A stretch of DNA of 42,307 nucleotides from Rhodocyclaceae bacterium (GTDB taxonomy: Bacteria > Pseudomonadota > Gammaproteobacteria > Burkholderiales > Rhodocyclaceae), in the NCBI GenBank assembly GCA_016791105.1, contig JAEUNM010000111.1:1-42307 (forward strand), given 5' to 3'. Position 1 is the stretch's first letter, and every line of letters starts with the position of its first letter. The notes under the pieces are model-generated. The model did not search any database. It was given only the letters and a program-made list of their open reading frames with translations, and had not been told where the DNA came from. Shown one piece after another: positions 17,434-25,836 of this stretch. Position numbers and translations under genes: made by a program.

Positions 17434-18084
17434 CTAGCGCACGGCCTTGCGCTGAGTGGCTTCCGGCAAATCGGCAACGCGCGCGTACTCGCCACCGGCA
17501 TAGCGCGCCGGATCGGCCAAGGCGGCGAGCGCAAATTCCATCGCGTCCCAGCCCCAATACAGTTCGCCGTCCAGCGCCAGCGTGGGTACGCCGAATACGC
17601 CGGCCGCGACGGCCTCGGCGCCATTGGCCGCCAGCGCGGCTTTCACGGCGGCGGCATTGGCGGCCTCGCGCGCAGCCTCTGCCGATGCGAATCCCAGGCT
17701 TAGCGCCAGTTCTTCCCAGTTGTCGGGCTGATTGGGGTCTTTCCCCTCCAGCCAGATGTAGCAAAAAATCCTGTCCACCACCTCGGGCCGGCAATCCAGC
17801 GCCAGTGCCAGACGCAGCACAGCAAGCGGGTTGAATGGATGGCCGGGCGGAAATTTGAGCGGAATGCCCGCGCGTTCCGCCTGCCACACCACGTGGCGGT
17901 AGGTAAAGCGGCGCTTGGCCGGCAATTCCGCCGGCCCTTTGTGGCCAAAGTGGTCCAGCAGGCCGGCGAATAGGACCGGCACCAGGCGCAGGTCCACGTC
18001 GGGCGGAACCAGCACGTGCAGGCGCTGCGAAGCCAGATAGGCAAAGGGCGAAATGAAGTCGAAATACCAGTTCAGGCGGCGCAT
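17434..18084 (-). CDS. 2-hydroxychromene-2-carboxylate isomerase-like (DsbA/GST-kappa fold), copy 2
   Basis: 216 residues of the thioredoxin-like DsbA/kappa-GST family. The N-terminal WYFDFISPFAYLAS carries the conserved Ser (S12) that replaces the DsbA cysteine and positions glutathione. GVFGVPTLALDGELYWGWD near residue 160 is the family cis-Pro region. Members isomerise 2-hydroxychromene-2-carboxylate in naphthalene breakdown, but many act in uncharacterised glutathione-dependent steps. It is the last gene of the minus-strand cluster, 3 nt after the DUF1289 gene. A relative lies at 19149-19751. No aromatic dioxygenase genes are nearby, so the naphthalene role is unsupported. Confidence 0.85.
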   Translation of the reverse strand: MRRLNWYFDFISPFAYLASQRLHVLVPPDVDLRLVPVLFAGLLDHFGHKGPAELPAKRRFTYRHVVWQAERAGIPLKFPPGHPFNPLAVLRLALALDCRPEVVDRIFCYIWLEGKDPNQPDNWEELALSLGFASAEAAREAANAAAVKAALAANGAEAVAAGVFGVPTLALDGELYWGWDAMEFALAALADPARYAGGEYARVADLPEATQRKAVR

Positions 18085-18087
18085 GTT

Positions 18088-18309
18088 TCAGTCGGCACAG
18101 TTGCAGCGCAGGCCGGATCCGTCCGGATCGTACTTTTCGCGCCTCTGCGCGACGCGGACCAACACCATGCGCTTTTGTTCGTCGGTGGAAGTACTCCAGG
18201 CGGCGATTTCGTCCAGCGTGCGCAAACACCCCGCGCACAGGCCCAGCGCGCCATCCATGCGGCAAATGCCGATACAGGGCGAGGCGGTAGAAGTTTGCGC
18301 GCCGGACAA
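18088..18309 (-). CDS. DUF1289 small cysteine-motif protein
   Basis: 73 residues matching the DUF1289 pattern: PCIGICRMD, then GLCAGCLRTLDEIAAW, with cysteines at 12, 16, 25 and 28 that could bind a metal or cluster. A CNC follows near the C-terminus. The start is 2 nt after the hydratase stop and the stop is 3 nt before the isomerase start, so it is embedded in an operon. Such proteins are widespread in proteobacteria with no assigned role. Confidence 0.85.
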   Translation of the reverse strand: MSGAQTSTASPCIGICRMDGALGLCAGCLRTLDEIAAWSTSTDEQKRMVLVRVAQRREKYDPDGSGLRCNCAD

Positions 18310-18311
18310 AT

Positions 18312-19103
18312 TTACAACCCCGGCGGCAGCCAGGCGGGCGAGCGCTTGTCCAGAAAGGCAGAAAGGCCTTCGCGCCCTTCGGCAGACGCCCGCACACGCG
18401 TGATGAGGCGCGCGGTATGGTCGATCAGATCCGGATCGATCGCGCGTCCGGCCAGGTCGCGCAGCAATTGCTTGCTTTCGGCTTGGGCGGCAGGGCTACA
18501 GGCCAATAGCGCGTCTATCAGTTCCCCCACGGCCTGGTCCAGTTCTTCCACGCCAGGCACGATTTCATGCAGCAGGCCGATGCGATAGGCTTCGGCGGCG
18601 GAAAATCGCTCCGCGGTCAGAAAATATCGGCGCGCCCTGCGCGCCCCGATGGCTTCGACCACGTAAGGACTGATGACCGCCGGTATCAGCCCCAGTTTGG
18701 CTTCCGACAATGCGAACACGGCATCATAGGTGGCGATGGCGATATCGCACGCGGCGATGAGTCCCACCCCGCCGCCATAGGCGGGCCCCTGTACGCGCGC
18801 GATGGTGGGTTTGGGAAGTTCGTTGAGGGTGCGCAGCAATTGCGCCAGTTTGCGCGCATCGGCCAGGTTTTCGGCCTCACCAAAGGCGGCCGCGCGGCGC
18901 ATCCAGCCCAGGTCGGCCCCGGCACAAAAACTTTTGCCCGCGGCTGACAGCACCACGACGCGGGCCTCGGCAGATTGCCCCAGTTCGCGCAGCGCGGCGG
19001 TCAGATCGGCAATGAGGGATTCGTCGAAGGCATTGTGGCGCTCGGCGCGTCGCAGTGTGGCAATGCCTACCCCCTGATCGATTTCGGTCGCTACGGCTGC
19101 CAT
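18312..19103 (-). CDS. Enoyl-CoA hydratase, probable methylglutaconyl-CoA hydratase (LiuC-like)
   Basis: Crotonase-fold protein of 263 residues. The first oxyanion-hole loop is SFCAGADLGWMRR (about residues 58-70), the second GPAYGGGVGLIAACD (about residues 105-120), and the catalytic Glu lies in SEAKLGLIPAVISPYV. The position of the first crotonase Glu is Gly (GGGVGL), as is common in LiuC/AtuE-type enzymes. Co-direction with isovaleryl-CoA dehydrogenase supports 3-methylglutaconyl-CoA hydration in leucine/isovalerate breakdown. The carboxylase that should act before it is missing from the window. Substrate assignment is inference. Confidence 0.85.
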   Translation of the reverse strand: MAAVATEIDQGVGIATLRRAERHNAFDESLIADLTAALRELGQSAEARVVVLSAAGKSFCAGADLGWMRRAAAFGEAENLADARKLAQLLRTLNELPKPTIARVQGPAYGGGVGLIAACDIAIATYDAVFALSEAKLGLIPAVISPYVVEAIGARRARRYFLTAERFSAAEAYRIGLLHEIVPGVEELDQAVGELIDALLACSPAAQAESKQLLRDLAGRAIDPDLIDHTARLITRVRASAEGREGLSAFLDKRSPAWLPPGL

Positions 19104-19148
19104 CGATTCCCTCCGCTATCGGTTTGCTGAATTATCGCCCGGCTGCGC

Positions 19149-19751
19149 TCAGAACCCACCCGTAGCAAGCCAGCGTTCGATTTGCGGCATGCGGTCACCG
19201 CCCCAGAACGGCTCGCCGTCGATAAACGTAAATGGCGAGCCGAACACGCCGCGGGCGATGGCGGCTTCGGTTTCGCTGCGCAGGCGGTCTTTCACGGCCG
19301 GATCGGCGAGCGCCTGTTCGAGCGCAGCGCGATCAACGCCCACGGCCGCGGCAACGTCCAGCACGACGGCGGGCGAGGAAATGTCGCGATCTTCGACGAA
19401 TAGGGCGCGCAGGCAGGCCAGCGCAAACGGTTTGGCGAGCGCGCCGTGGCGGTCCTGCAGCCAGTAAAAGCTGCGCGCCGCATTTTGTGTGGGCAGCGGG
19501 AAGCGCGTGGGATGACGGTAAGGGACACCCATGAAGCGCGCCGAGCGCTGTATATCGCGCAGCGCGTACTCGCCCTTGAGGGGTATTTCGGGCAGTGCGA
19601 CCGCGCCGGTGGTTTTGAATGCCATGCCGAGCAGAAATGGGTGCCAGACCGTGCTGCGGCCATGCCGCGCGGCCAGGTCGTCTATGTGCTGGGCAAAAAT
19701 GTAGCCGTAGGGCGAGGTGAAGTCGAAATAAAAATCGATCGGGGCGGGCAT
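19149..19751 (-). CDS. 2-hydroxychromene-2-carboxylate isomerase-like (DsbA/GST-kappa fold), copy 1
   Basis: 200 residues from ATG 19751. An upstream in-frame start at 19781 would add ten residues before the conserved MPAPIDFYFDFTSPYGY, so the inner Met is preferred. S13 in DFTSPYGY is the glutathione-positioning serine, and GVFGSPFTFIDGEPFWGGDR is the cis-Pro region. It lies 45 nt before the enoyl-CoA hydratase gene on the same transcript. Clearly of the same family as 17434-18084 but divergent in sequence, so the two are unlikely to be a recent duplication. Substrate not determinable. Confidence 0.87.
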   Translation of the reverse strand: MPAPIDFYFDFTSPYGYIFAQHIDDLAARHGRSTVWHPFLLGMAFKTTGAVALPEIPLKGEYALRDIQRSARFMGVPYRHPTRFPLPTQNAARSFYWLQDRHGALAKPFALACLRALFVEDRDISSPAVVLDVAAAVGVDRAALEQALADPAVKDRLRSETEAAIARGVFGSPFTFIDGEPFWGGDRMPQIERWLATGGF

Positions 19752-19852
19752 GGCTTCAGGCTCTCCAGGGCAGTCACGCAACGGTCAGAAAGTATTGCAT
19801 AGGGGTACGGCGGCGGCACCGGGCGCGGCGCGATGACTGTCGGCCGGCGCCG

Positions 19853-20371
19853 TCAGCGACGGCCAGGCTCTTCGGCTGGATGGCCGAGCGCCAATTCAAA
19901 ACGTTGTTCAACGACGCGCGCGCCGTACTGCGATCCGACCGCTTCGCGGGTCAGTTTGAAGCCGGCCTGCTCGTAGAGGTGGCGCGCCACATCGAGGCCC
20001 ACGAATGTTTCGAGGTAGATGCTGCGATAGCGGTGCTGGCGACAAAATGCCACCGCGCTGTTCAGCATGAGTTTGCCTACGCCGTGCCCTTGCACGCTTT
20101 CATCGACGATGAACCAGCGCAGTTGCGCACCGTCGCGCGCTGCGCGCGAGCCATCGACGGCAATGCTGCCTATGATGTCCGCCCCTTCGAACATGGCAAG
20201 AAACAAGTCGCGGTCCGGATCGTAGGAGCGAAAAAAATCCGCCACGTCGGCGGCGACGCGGGCTTCGAAAAACGACCCGAAGCCAAACTGCCTGGAATAG
20301 TAGCGGCCGTGCAATTCAGCCACGCGGCCGATCACGCCCGGCGTATAACCCAACTCGACACGACTACGCAC
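19853..20371 (-). CDS. GNAT-family N-acetyltransferase
   Basis: 172 residues with the GNAT core: beta-4 IDGSIAVDG-like strand IIGSIAVDGSRAARDGAQLRW split around the acyl-CoA loop VDESVQGHGVGKLML (the Q/RxxGxG/A pyrophosphate loop, QGHGVG), then YLETFVGLDVARHLYEQAGF, the typical beta-5/alpha-4 end. The N-terminus (VELGYTPGVIGRVAELHGRY) resembles GNAT domains that follow MarR domains in other proteins, but no MarR domain is encoded here. Substrate unknown. Same direction as the catabolic genes, with about 100-nt gaps on either side. Confidence 0.83.
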   Translation of the reverse strand: MRSRVELGYTPGVIGRVAELHGRYYSRQFGFGSFFEARVAADVADFFRSYDPDRDLFLAMFEGADIIGSIAVDGSRAARDGAQLRWFIVDESVQGHGVGKLMLNSAVAFCRQHRYRSIYLETFVGLDVARHLYEQAGFKLTREAVGSQYGARVVEQRFELALGHPAEEPGRR

Positions 20372-20455
20372 GGCAACCCCCTCCTGGCCCGTACTCTGCA
20401 GGCTCTATGCGGCAGATTTATGCTGCCAAAACCGCAGGCGCTCGAACCTACCGGA

Positions 20456-20485
20456 GTGGATGCGGGCTGCGGTGGCCGCATCCAC
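20456..20485 (-). terminator. Hairpin after the carbonic anhydrase gene
   Basis: Perfect 10-bp inverted repeat, arms 20456-20465 (GTGGATGCGG) and 20476-20485 (CCGCATCCAC), with a 10-nt loop. On the minus-strand transcript it begins 13 nt after the carbonic anhydrase stop. No T-run follows, so it may only partly terminate or may stabilise the upstream message. Confidence 0.4.
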
Positions 20486-20498
20486 CTCCAAACCGCGC

Positions 20499-21194
20499 CT
20501 AAGCCGCGCCCGCGATCTGTGGTGCGACGTCGATCTGTACCGGCGGACAGTGCAGCAACGCCGACAAGGCCATGTCGTAGGCGTCGCGCACCTGGTCCGG
20601 ATGGTCGATGGTGACGTTGAGGTCACGCAAGCGGCCATCTTTCAGCCCATATATCCATCCGTGCACGCACAACACCTGGCCGCGTTCCCAGGCGTCTCGC
20701 ACGACTGTGGTTCGGCATACGTTCATGACCTGTTCCACCACGTTCAACTCGCACAGCAGGTCATGTTGCTGCGACAAGTCTCCCGCCTCCTCGAGCCGCC
20801 TGAAATGCTTTTCGTGCACGTCTTCGACATGGCGCAGCCAGTTGTCCGCAAGGCCGACGCGATAACGCGCGAGCGCCGCGCGTACGCCGGAACACCCGTA
20901 ATGGCCCACCACCATAACGTGCTTGATGCGCAAAATTTCGACCGCGAACTGCAGCACGGACAGGCAATTCAGATCGGTGTGCACGACCACGTTGGCAACG
21001 TTGCGGTGCACGAACACTTCGCCCGGCGCCAGCCCGATAATTTCGTTTGCGGGCACGCGCGAGTCGGAACAGCCTATCCAGAGGTAATCCGGCGCCTGTT
21101 GTTTGGCCAGGCGCAAAAAGAATTCCGCGTCTTTCTGTACGACAGAATCCGCCCAATTGCGGTTGTTCTCGAACAAATGTGGAAGATCGCGCAT
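20499..21194 (-). CDS. can: Beta-class carbonic anhydrase
   Basis: Zinc enzyme interconverting CO2 and bicarbonate in the cytosol. 231 residues with all four active-site residues: C42 and D44 in WIGCSDSRVP, H98 and C101 in VGHYGCSGV. The E. coli Can-like start MRDLPHLFENNRNWA sets the start at ATG 21194, 4 nt after the dehydrogenase stop; the upstream GTG at 21224 would overlap that gene by 26 bp. Its place in an isovalerate cluster is sensible, because methylcrotonyl-CoA carboxylase uses bicarbonate. Confidence 0.95.
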   Translation of the reverse strand: MRDLPHLFENNRNWADSVVQKDAEFFLRLAKQQAPDYLWIGCSDSRVPANEIIGLAPGEVFVHRNVANVVVHTDLNCLSVLQFAVEILRIKHVMVVGHYGCSGVRAALARYRVGLADNWLRHVEDVHEKHFRRLEEAGDLSQQHDLLCELNVVEQVMNVCRTTVVRDAWERGQVLCVHGWIYGLKDGRLRDLNVTIDHPDQVRDAYDMALSALLHCPPVQIDVAPQIAGAA

Positions 21195-21198
21195 CGAT

Positions 21199-22374
21199 TC
21201 AGGTACTTTCTTCAAACAGTTCACGTCCGATCAGCATACGGCGGATTTCCGACGTACCTGCCCCGATTTCGTACAGCTTGGCGTCGCGCCACAAGCGGCC
21301 CGTCGGGTAGTCGTTTGTGTAACCGTTGCCACCTAGTGCCTGTATGGCTTCACCGGCCATCCAGGTAGCTTTTTCGGCTGCGTACAGAATTGCTGCGGCG
21401 GCGTCCTTACGCAGGCGCCGCGGGTCACCGCCGGGCTGGTCGCAGTTTTTTCCGACCGTGTATACGTAGGCCCGGCAGGCACTGAAAGTAGCATACATGT
21501 CGGCAATTTTGGCCTGCATCAACTGAAATTCGCCTATGGCGCGGCCGAACTGGCGGCGTTCATGCACGTAGGGCAATACGCTATCCAGGCAGGCCGCCAT
21601 GATGCCGAGCGGGCCGGCCGCCAGCACCGCACGCTCATAATCGAGGCCGCTCATGAGTACCTTTGCGCCCTCGCCTTCGCGCCCGAGTACGTTTTCGGCG
21701 GGCACCTCGCAGTCCTGAAACACCAGTTCCCCGGTATGCGAACCGCGCATGCCCAGTTTGTCCAGTTTTTGTGCGACGGAAAAACCGCGCGCCTGTTTTT
21801 CGACCAGAAATGCCGTAATGCCGCGCGGCCCCGCGTTCATGTCGGTCTTGGCATACACGACCAGCACGTCGGCGTCGGGGCCGTTGGTAATCCACATTTT
21901 GCTGCCGTTCAGCAGATACAGATCGCCGCGTCTGTCCGCGCGCAGGCGCATGGAAACCACGTCGGAGCCGGCACCGGGTTCGCTCATCGCCAGCGCGCCG
22001 ACGTATTCGCCGGAAATCAGCTTGGGCAGATAGCGCATTTTTTGCGCTTCCGTGCCGTTGCGATGGATCTGATTGATGCAAAGATTGGAGTGCGCACCAT
22101 ATGAAAGCCCCACCGATGCCGAAGCACGCGAAATTTCTTCCATGGCGACCATGTGCGCCAGATAGCCCATGCCCGCGCCGCCGTATTTTTCGCCCGCGGT
22201 CAGGCCAAGCACGCCCAGCGTGCCGAACTTGCGCCAGAGGTCCATGGGGAATTGGTCGCTACGATCCACTTCCGCCGCGCGCGGCACAATTTCGCGGCGT
22301 GCAAACTCGGACACCGCCTCGCGCAGCAGGTCGATGTCCTTACCCAATCCGTAATCGAGTCCCGTCGGCAACAT
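21199..22374 (-). CDS. ivd: Isovaleryl-CoA dehydrogenase
   Basis: FAD acyl-CoA dehydrogenase that oxidises isovaleryl-CoA to 3-methylcrotonyl-CoA in leucine degradation. 391 residues. Signatures are ALAMSEPGAGSDVVSM, KMWITNGPDADVLVVYAKT, and RRQFGRAIGEFQLMQAKIADM. The catalytic Glu is in the isovaleryl-type position (GLDYERAVLAAGPLGIM), while the position used by medium-chain enzymes is Gly (LYEIGAGTSEIRR). This distinguishes Ivd from general acyl-CoA dehydrogenases. First gene of the minus-strand cluster; a sigma-70-like promoter is seen about 150 nt upstream. Confidence 0.95.
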   Translation of the reverse strand: MLPTGLDYGLGKDIDLLREAVSEFARREIVPRAAEVDRSDQFPMDLWRKFGTLGVLGLTAGEKYGGAGMGYLAHMVAMEEISRASASVGLSYGAHSNLCINQIHRNGTEAQKMRYLPKLISGEYVGALAMSEPGAGSDVVSMRLRADRRGDLYLLNGSKMWITNGPDADVLVVYAKTDMNAGPRGITAFLVEKQARGFSVAQKLDKLGMRGSHTGELVFQDCEVPAENVLGREGEGAKVLMSGLDYERAVLAAGPLGIMAACLDSVLPYVHERRQFGRAIGEFQLMQAKIADMYATFSACRAYVYTVGKNCDQPGGDPRRLRKDAAAAILYAAEKATWMAGEAIQALGGNGYTNDYPTGRLWRDAKLYEIGAGTSEIRRMLIGRELFEEST

Positions 22375-22522
22375 GGTGTGCTCCTTTCTCGCGGCGTGGG
22401 CGACCGGTTCGGCACGCGCAAGCCGGCGCTCGATTGACGACGCAGAGCCTGCAATTTACCGGCCCTGCGGTGCGCCGGCAGGCGGTACTCAAACCCGGCA
22501 ATCCGGCCGCTTGACCCAAACA

Positions 22523-22550
22523 ATGATATTGCAGCAGGCCCCTACGTCAA
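22523..22550 (-). promoter_or_regulatory. Sigma-70-like promoter for the ivd cluster
   Basis: On the minus strand TTGACG (22550-22545) and TATCAT (22528-22523) are separated by 16 bp, close to the TTGACA/TATAAT consensus. It points to ivd, leaving a leader of about 150 nt. Read by eye; no start site is known. Confidence 0.5.
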
Positions 22551-22678
22551 CCCTCACGCGATGCGCGCAGCAGGCCGAATTTGCGGTGCATCGCAACATG
22601 ATCGAGGCCATGCCGCGCAAGGCATAAGTCGCATCGCCCGGCACCGTCGGATCGGCGCAAATGCGCGCCAATCCGGGT

Positions 22679-22707
22679 TTTCCAAAGTGTGCGCGGTGGG
22701 TTAGAAT
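22679..22707 (+). promoter_or_regulatory. Possible promoter for phaC
   Basis: TTTCCA (22679-22684) and TAGAAT (22702-22707) with a 17-bp spacer, pointing at phaC about 210 nt downstream. The -35 match is modest. Confidence 0.3.
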
Positions 22708-22915
22708 CTTCCGCCTGTACTTCGTACGCCAGTCGATACGCGAGTCGCCGCGGGCATCGTCCGCCGGCCACATCGAGCGCAATCGGCCGCAGGAAAGAGT
22801 TAATGCGCGCAATCAGGCAAGCGGCGCAGCAATGCATCATTCCGGCGGGCGATCATTTTAATGTTGCGGGCCATGCGCACCCGCGCCTTGTCTGCACCAC
22901 CGGGGAGAGAAAACT

Positions 22916-24736
22916 GTGTCCGACGCCAAAGAAGCATCCGTAGAAGTGCCCGATCCGGCTGAACTTGCCAAAACCTATGGGGAAGTGGCGGAACGCGCTT
23001 CCAAACTGATTACCGAACACGTCCAGCGCCAGGTAAAGCGCGGCGCATCGCCGCCGCAGGATGAGCTGGGCGTGGCCCAGGCCTTCATGGACATGATGGC
23101 CAAACTGCTGTCGAATCCGTACAAGCTCGCATCAGCACAGGTCAATCTGGTGTGGGATTACTTTTCGCTCTGGCAGCATTCCATGCTGCGCTTCATGGGC
23201 GTGGAAGCCGCACCGGTGGCCTCGCCCGCCAAGGGCGACAACCGCTTCAAGGCGGGCGAATGGCAGGATCATTTCCTGTTCGACTACATCAAGCAAACCT
23301 ATCTGGTGAGCGCGCGGCATATTCACGACGTGGTGAGCAATGTCGAAGGCCTGGACGAAAATACGCAGAAAAAGGTGAATTTTTTCACCCGCCAGTACAT
23401 CGATGCGATGAGCCCGTCCAATTTCGCGGTCACCAATCCGGAAGTGTTTCGCGAAACGGTCAAAAGCCACGGCCAGAACCTCATCAAGGGCCTGAACAAT
23501 CTGTTGCGCGACATCGAAGAGGGCGACGGTCAGTTGCGCATCCGCATGACCGACACCACGGCTTTCGAAATGGGCCGCAATGTGGCCACCAGCAAAGGCA
23601 AGGTGGTTTTCCAGAACGAATTGATGCAATTGCTGCAGTTCAACCCGACCACCGAACAGCAGTTGAAGCGGCCCATGCTCATCGTGCCGCCGTGGATCAA
23701 CAAGTACTACATCCTCGACCTGCGTGACAAGAACAGCTACATCAAGTGGTGTTGCGATCAGGGTCACACGGTATTCGTGATTTCCTGGGTCAATCCGGAC
23801 GCTCGTCTGGCTGAAAAGGGCTTCGAGGATTACCTGATCCAGGGCACGCTGGCGGCGGTGGATGCGATCGTCGAACAGACCGGCGAGAAGGAAATCAATG
23901 CAGCCGGCTACTGCCTGGGCGGCACCTTGCTGGCCACCACGCTCGCCTACATGGCGGCGAAAAAAGACAAGCGCATCCAGTCCGGCACCTTCTTCACGAC
24001 CATGCTGGACTTTTCCGACCCGGGCGAACTGGGCGTATTCATCGACGAAAAGGCGGTCGAAGCGCTCAACAAGAAAATGAACGAGCGCGGCTATCTGGAA
24101 GGTTCGGAGATGGCCGGCACCTTCAACATGTTGCGCGCCAATGACTTGATCTGGTCCTTCGTCGTCAATAACTACCTGATGGGCAAGGATCCCTTCCCGT
24201 TCGACCTGCTGTACTGGAATTCCGATTCCACGCGCATGCCGGCGCGCATGCACAGTTTCTACCTGCGCTGCATGTACCTCGACAACAAGTTGCGCGAGCC
24301 GGGCGGCATCGAACTGGCCGGTACGCCCATCGATCTGCGCAAGATCAAGGTTCCGGCCTATTTCATTTCCACCGTCGAAGACCATATTGCGCCATGGAAA
24401 AGCACCTACGCCGGGGCACGCCTGTTCGGCGGCCCGGTGCGCTTCGTGCTGGGCGGGTCGGGCCACATCGCCGGCATCGTCAATCCGCCCGCCGCCAACA
24501 AATATGGCTTCTGGCTCGCCAAATCCACCAAAATGCCGGAAAGCCCGGACGAGTGGTTCACCGATACCGCGCAAAACCCCGGCTCCTGGTGGAATGACTG
24601 GCAAGCCTGGGTGACCGGCCACAATGACGCAAAAGTGCCTGCGCGCGATCCCGCCAAGGGCAAGCTCAGCGTAATCGAAGATGCCCCGGGCAGTTATGTG
24701 AAAGCCCGCCTGGACGCGTCCAAAGCCGGCAGTTGA
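22916..24736 (+). CDS. phaC: Class I poly(3-hydroxyalkanoate) synthase
   Basis: Polymerises (R)-3-hydroxyacyl-CoA on the surface of PHA granules. 606 residues, in the class I range. The catalytic triad is present: C333 in the lipase-like box GYCLGGT, D489 in VEDHIAPW and H517 in GSGHIAGIVNPP. The N-terminal region (DMMAKLLSNPYKLASAQVNL) and the PWINKYYILDL motif are typical. The start is GTG at 22916 with GGGGAGAG at 22901-22908. No phaA, phaB, phaR or phasin gene is adjacent. A strong intrinsic terminator follows, so it is probably monocistronic. Confidence 0.96.
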   Translation: MSDAKEASVEVPDPAELAKTYGEVAERASKLITEHVQRQVKRGASPPQDELGVAQAFMDMMAKLLSNPYKLASAQVNLVWDYFSLWQHSMLRFMGVEAAPVASPAKGDNRFKAGEWQDHFLFDYIKQTYLVSARHIHDVVSNVEGLDENTQKKVNFFTRQYIDAMSPSNFAVTNPEVFRETVKSHGQNLIKGLNNLLRDIEEGDGQLRIRMTDTTAFEMGRNVATSKGKVVFQNELMQLLQFNPTTEQQLKRPMLIVPPWINKYYILDLRDKNSYIKWCCDQGHTVFVISWVNPDARLAEKGFEDYLIQGTLAAVDAIVEQTGEKEINAAGYCLGGTLLATTLAYMAAKKDKRIQSGTFFTTMLDFSDPGELGVFIDEKAVEALNKKMNERGYLEGSEMAGTFNMLRANDLIWSFVVNNYLMGKDPFPFDLLYWNSDSTRMPARMHSFYLRCMYLDNKLREPGGIELAGTPIDLRKIKVPAYFISTVEDHIAPWKSTYAGARLFGGPVRFVLGGSGHIAGIVNPPAANKYGFWLAKSTKMPESPDEWFTDTAQNPGSWWNDWQAWVTGHNDAKVPARDPAKGKLSVIEDAPGSYVKARLDASKAGS

Positions 24737-25068
24737 GTACCGCCCGGTAAGCGAGAACACGGCCGCTTCTGCATGGAAGCGGCCGTTTTTCATGGCGCGG
24801 CGCGTCCGCTGTGCAAGCCTGGGTCCTCTTGGGCGGGCGCATGTTTCCCCGGTGCGTTTTTCGCCCCGCGCTGATAGGCGCGGTCGCGGATTGTCCGGAT
24901 TGGGCCGCCCTATTTCGCCGGCCCGTGCCATGCCGCCACAGGCCCGGCTGAAAAATTGACCAGAAGGGGCTTAAGGCCGCGCGGACAGGTATGGCGCGCG
25001 CACAGGGCCACACGCTGCCCAGCTCCGGCGTTACACTGCAGCCTTTTATGCACCCGGGACCATCCGCC
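24737..25068. other. Intergenic region after phaC
   Basis: About 330 bp holding the phaC terminator at its left end. Nothing else with a ribosome binding site or a recognised motif is seen before the hydratase gene. Confidence 0.6.
24759..24790 (+). terminator. Intrinsic terminator of phaC
   Basis: Perfect 11-bp stem, arms 24759-24769 (ACGGCCGCTTC) and 24776-24786 (GAAGCGGCCGT), 6-nt loop, followed by a T-tract (24786-24790). It lies 22 nt after the phaC stop. The clearest rho-independent terminator in the window. Confidence 0.9.
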
Positions 25069-25836
25069 ATGGCAAGCGATATACCGATGTCCACCGAATT
25101 GGCGCAAGCTCTGGCAGCCGCCTTCGGTGCCGGCGAGCAAATTCCCGCGCCGCCGCCAGAACAAGTGCCGGCCAGCCCCGAACAGGCCTGGGCCATACAG
25201 TTGCAAATCATAAATTTTTGTGGCGACAGCACGGGCGGCTGGAAGGTGGGCGCAAAATCTCCCGATGGCCCGATTCAGGGCTGCCCGCTGCCGTCACGGC
25301 GCATACGCCCGGCGCCGACGCGCATGCGCCGGTCGTTTTTCGCGCGTGTGGGGCTTGAACTGGAAATTGCCTTCCGCTTCGGTCGCAGCTTCCAGCCCGG
25401 CGAAGGCGAAGTCGGCGAGGCCGAAGTGCTGGCCGCCATATCCGAAATGGCGGCGGCGATCGAAATTGTGGGCAGCCGCTACACCACTTGGCCGCAGGTT
25501 GAGCGGCTCGCCCAATTGGCCGACCTGCAAAACCACGGCGCCTTGATCGTGGGTGATTTCGTGGAGTACCGCGATGACTTTCCGTTCCTGGAACCGCAAC
25601 TGGCGTTCAAGTTCGACGGGGCGACCATATGCGAAGGCCCGCATCGCAATCCGGCCGGCGATCCGCGCCGGTTGTTGACATGGACGGTCAATCACAGCTT
25701 GCGCATGGGCGTGCCCATCACGCCTGCCACGGCCGTCACCACCGGCACCTACATCGGCTTGTACAACCCGCCTGGCACAGGCCTGGCAAGCGGGGTCATC
25801 GACGGCCTGCCGCCCCTGGAACTGGCGCTCGAGTAG
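25069..25836 (+). CDS. 2-keto-4-pentenoate hydratase / 4-oxalocrotonate decarboxylase family protein
   Basis: 255 residues of the fumarylacetoacetase-related hydratase/decarboxylase family (MhpD/DmpE/DmpH type), metal-dependent enzymes acting on 2-oxo acids from aromatic-ring cleavage. The visible pattern is GWKVGAKSPDGP near residue 58, then RVGLELEIAFRFGR (metal-ligand glutamates ELE), AAIEIVGSRYT with its following Asp/Leu segment, and the C-terminal TTGTYIGLYNPP. ATG 25069 is chosen over ATG 24991 because the preceding 26 residues look unstructured. No aromatic-degradation partners are adjacent, so the substrate is not determined. Confidence 0.82.
   Translation: MASDIPMSTELAQALAAAFGAGEQIPAPPPEQVPASPEQAWAIQLQIINFCGDSTGGWKVGAKSPDGPIQGCPLPSRRIRPAPTRMRRSFFARVGLELEIAFRFGRSFQPGEGEVGEAEVLAAISEMAAAIEIVGSRYTTWPQVERLAQLADLQNHGALIVGDFVEYRDDFPFLEPQLAFKFDGATICEGPHRNPAGDPRRLLTWTVNHSLRMGVPITPATAVTTGTYIGLYNPPGTGLASGVIDGLPPLELALE

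Larger units (their letters stand above)
22375..22915. other. Divergent intergenic region between ivd and phaC
   Basis: About 540 bp without a convincing gene. It holds one promoter-like sequence for each flanking gene (listed separately) and no recognised RNA. Short open frames here lack ribosome binding sites and conserved motifs. Confidence 0.6.

Noticed and set aside
23132..24931. 599-codon minus-strand open frame over phaC
   Set aside because: Antisense to a complete PHA synthase with all catalytic residues. It also reads through the phaC terminator hairpin.
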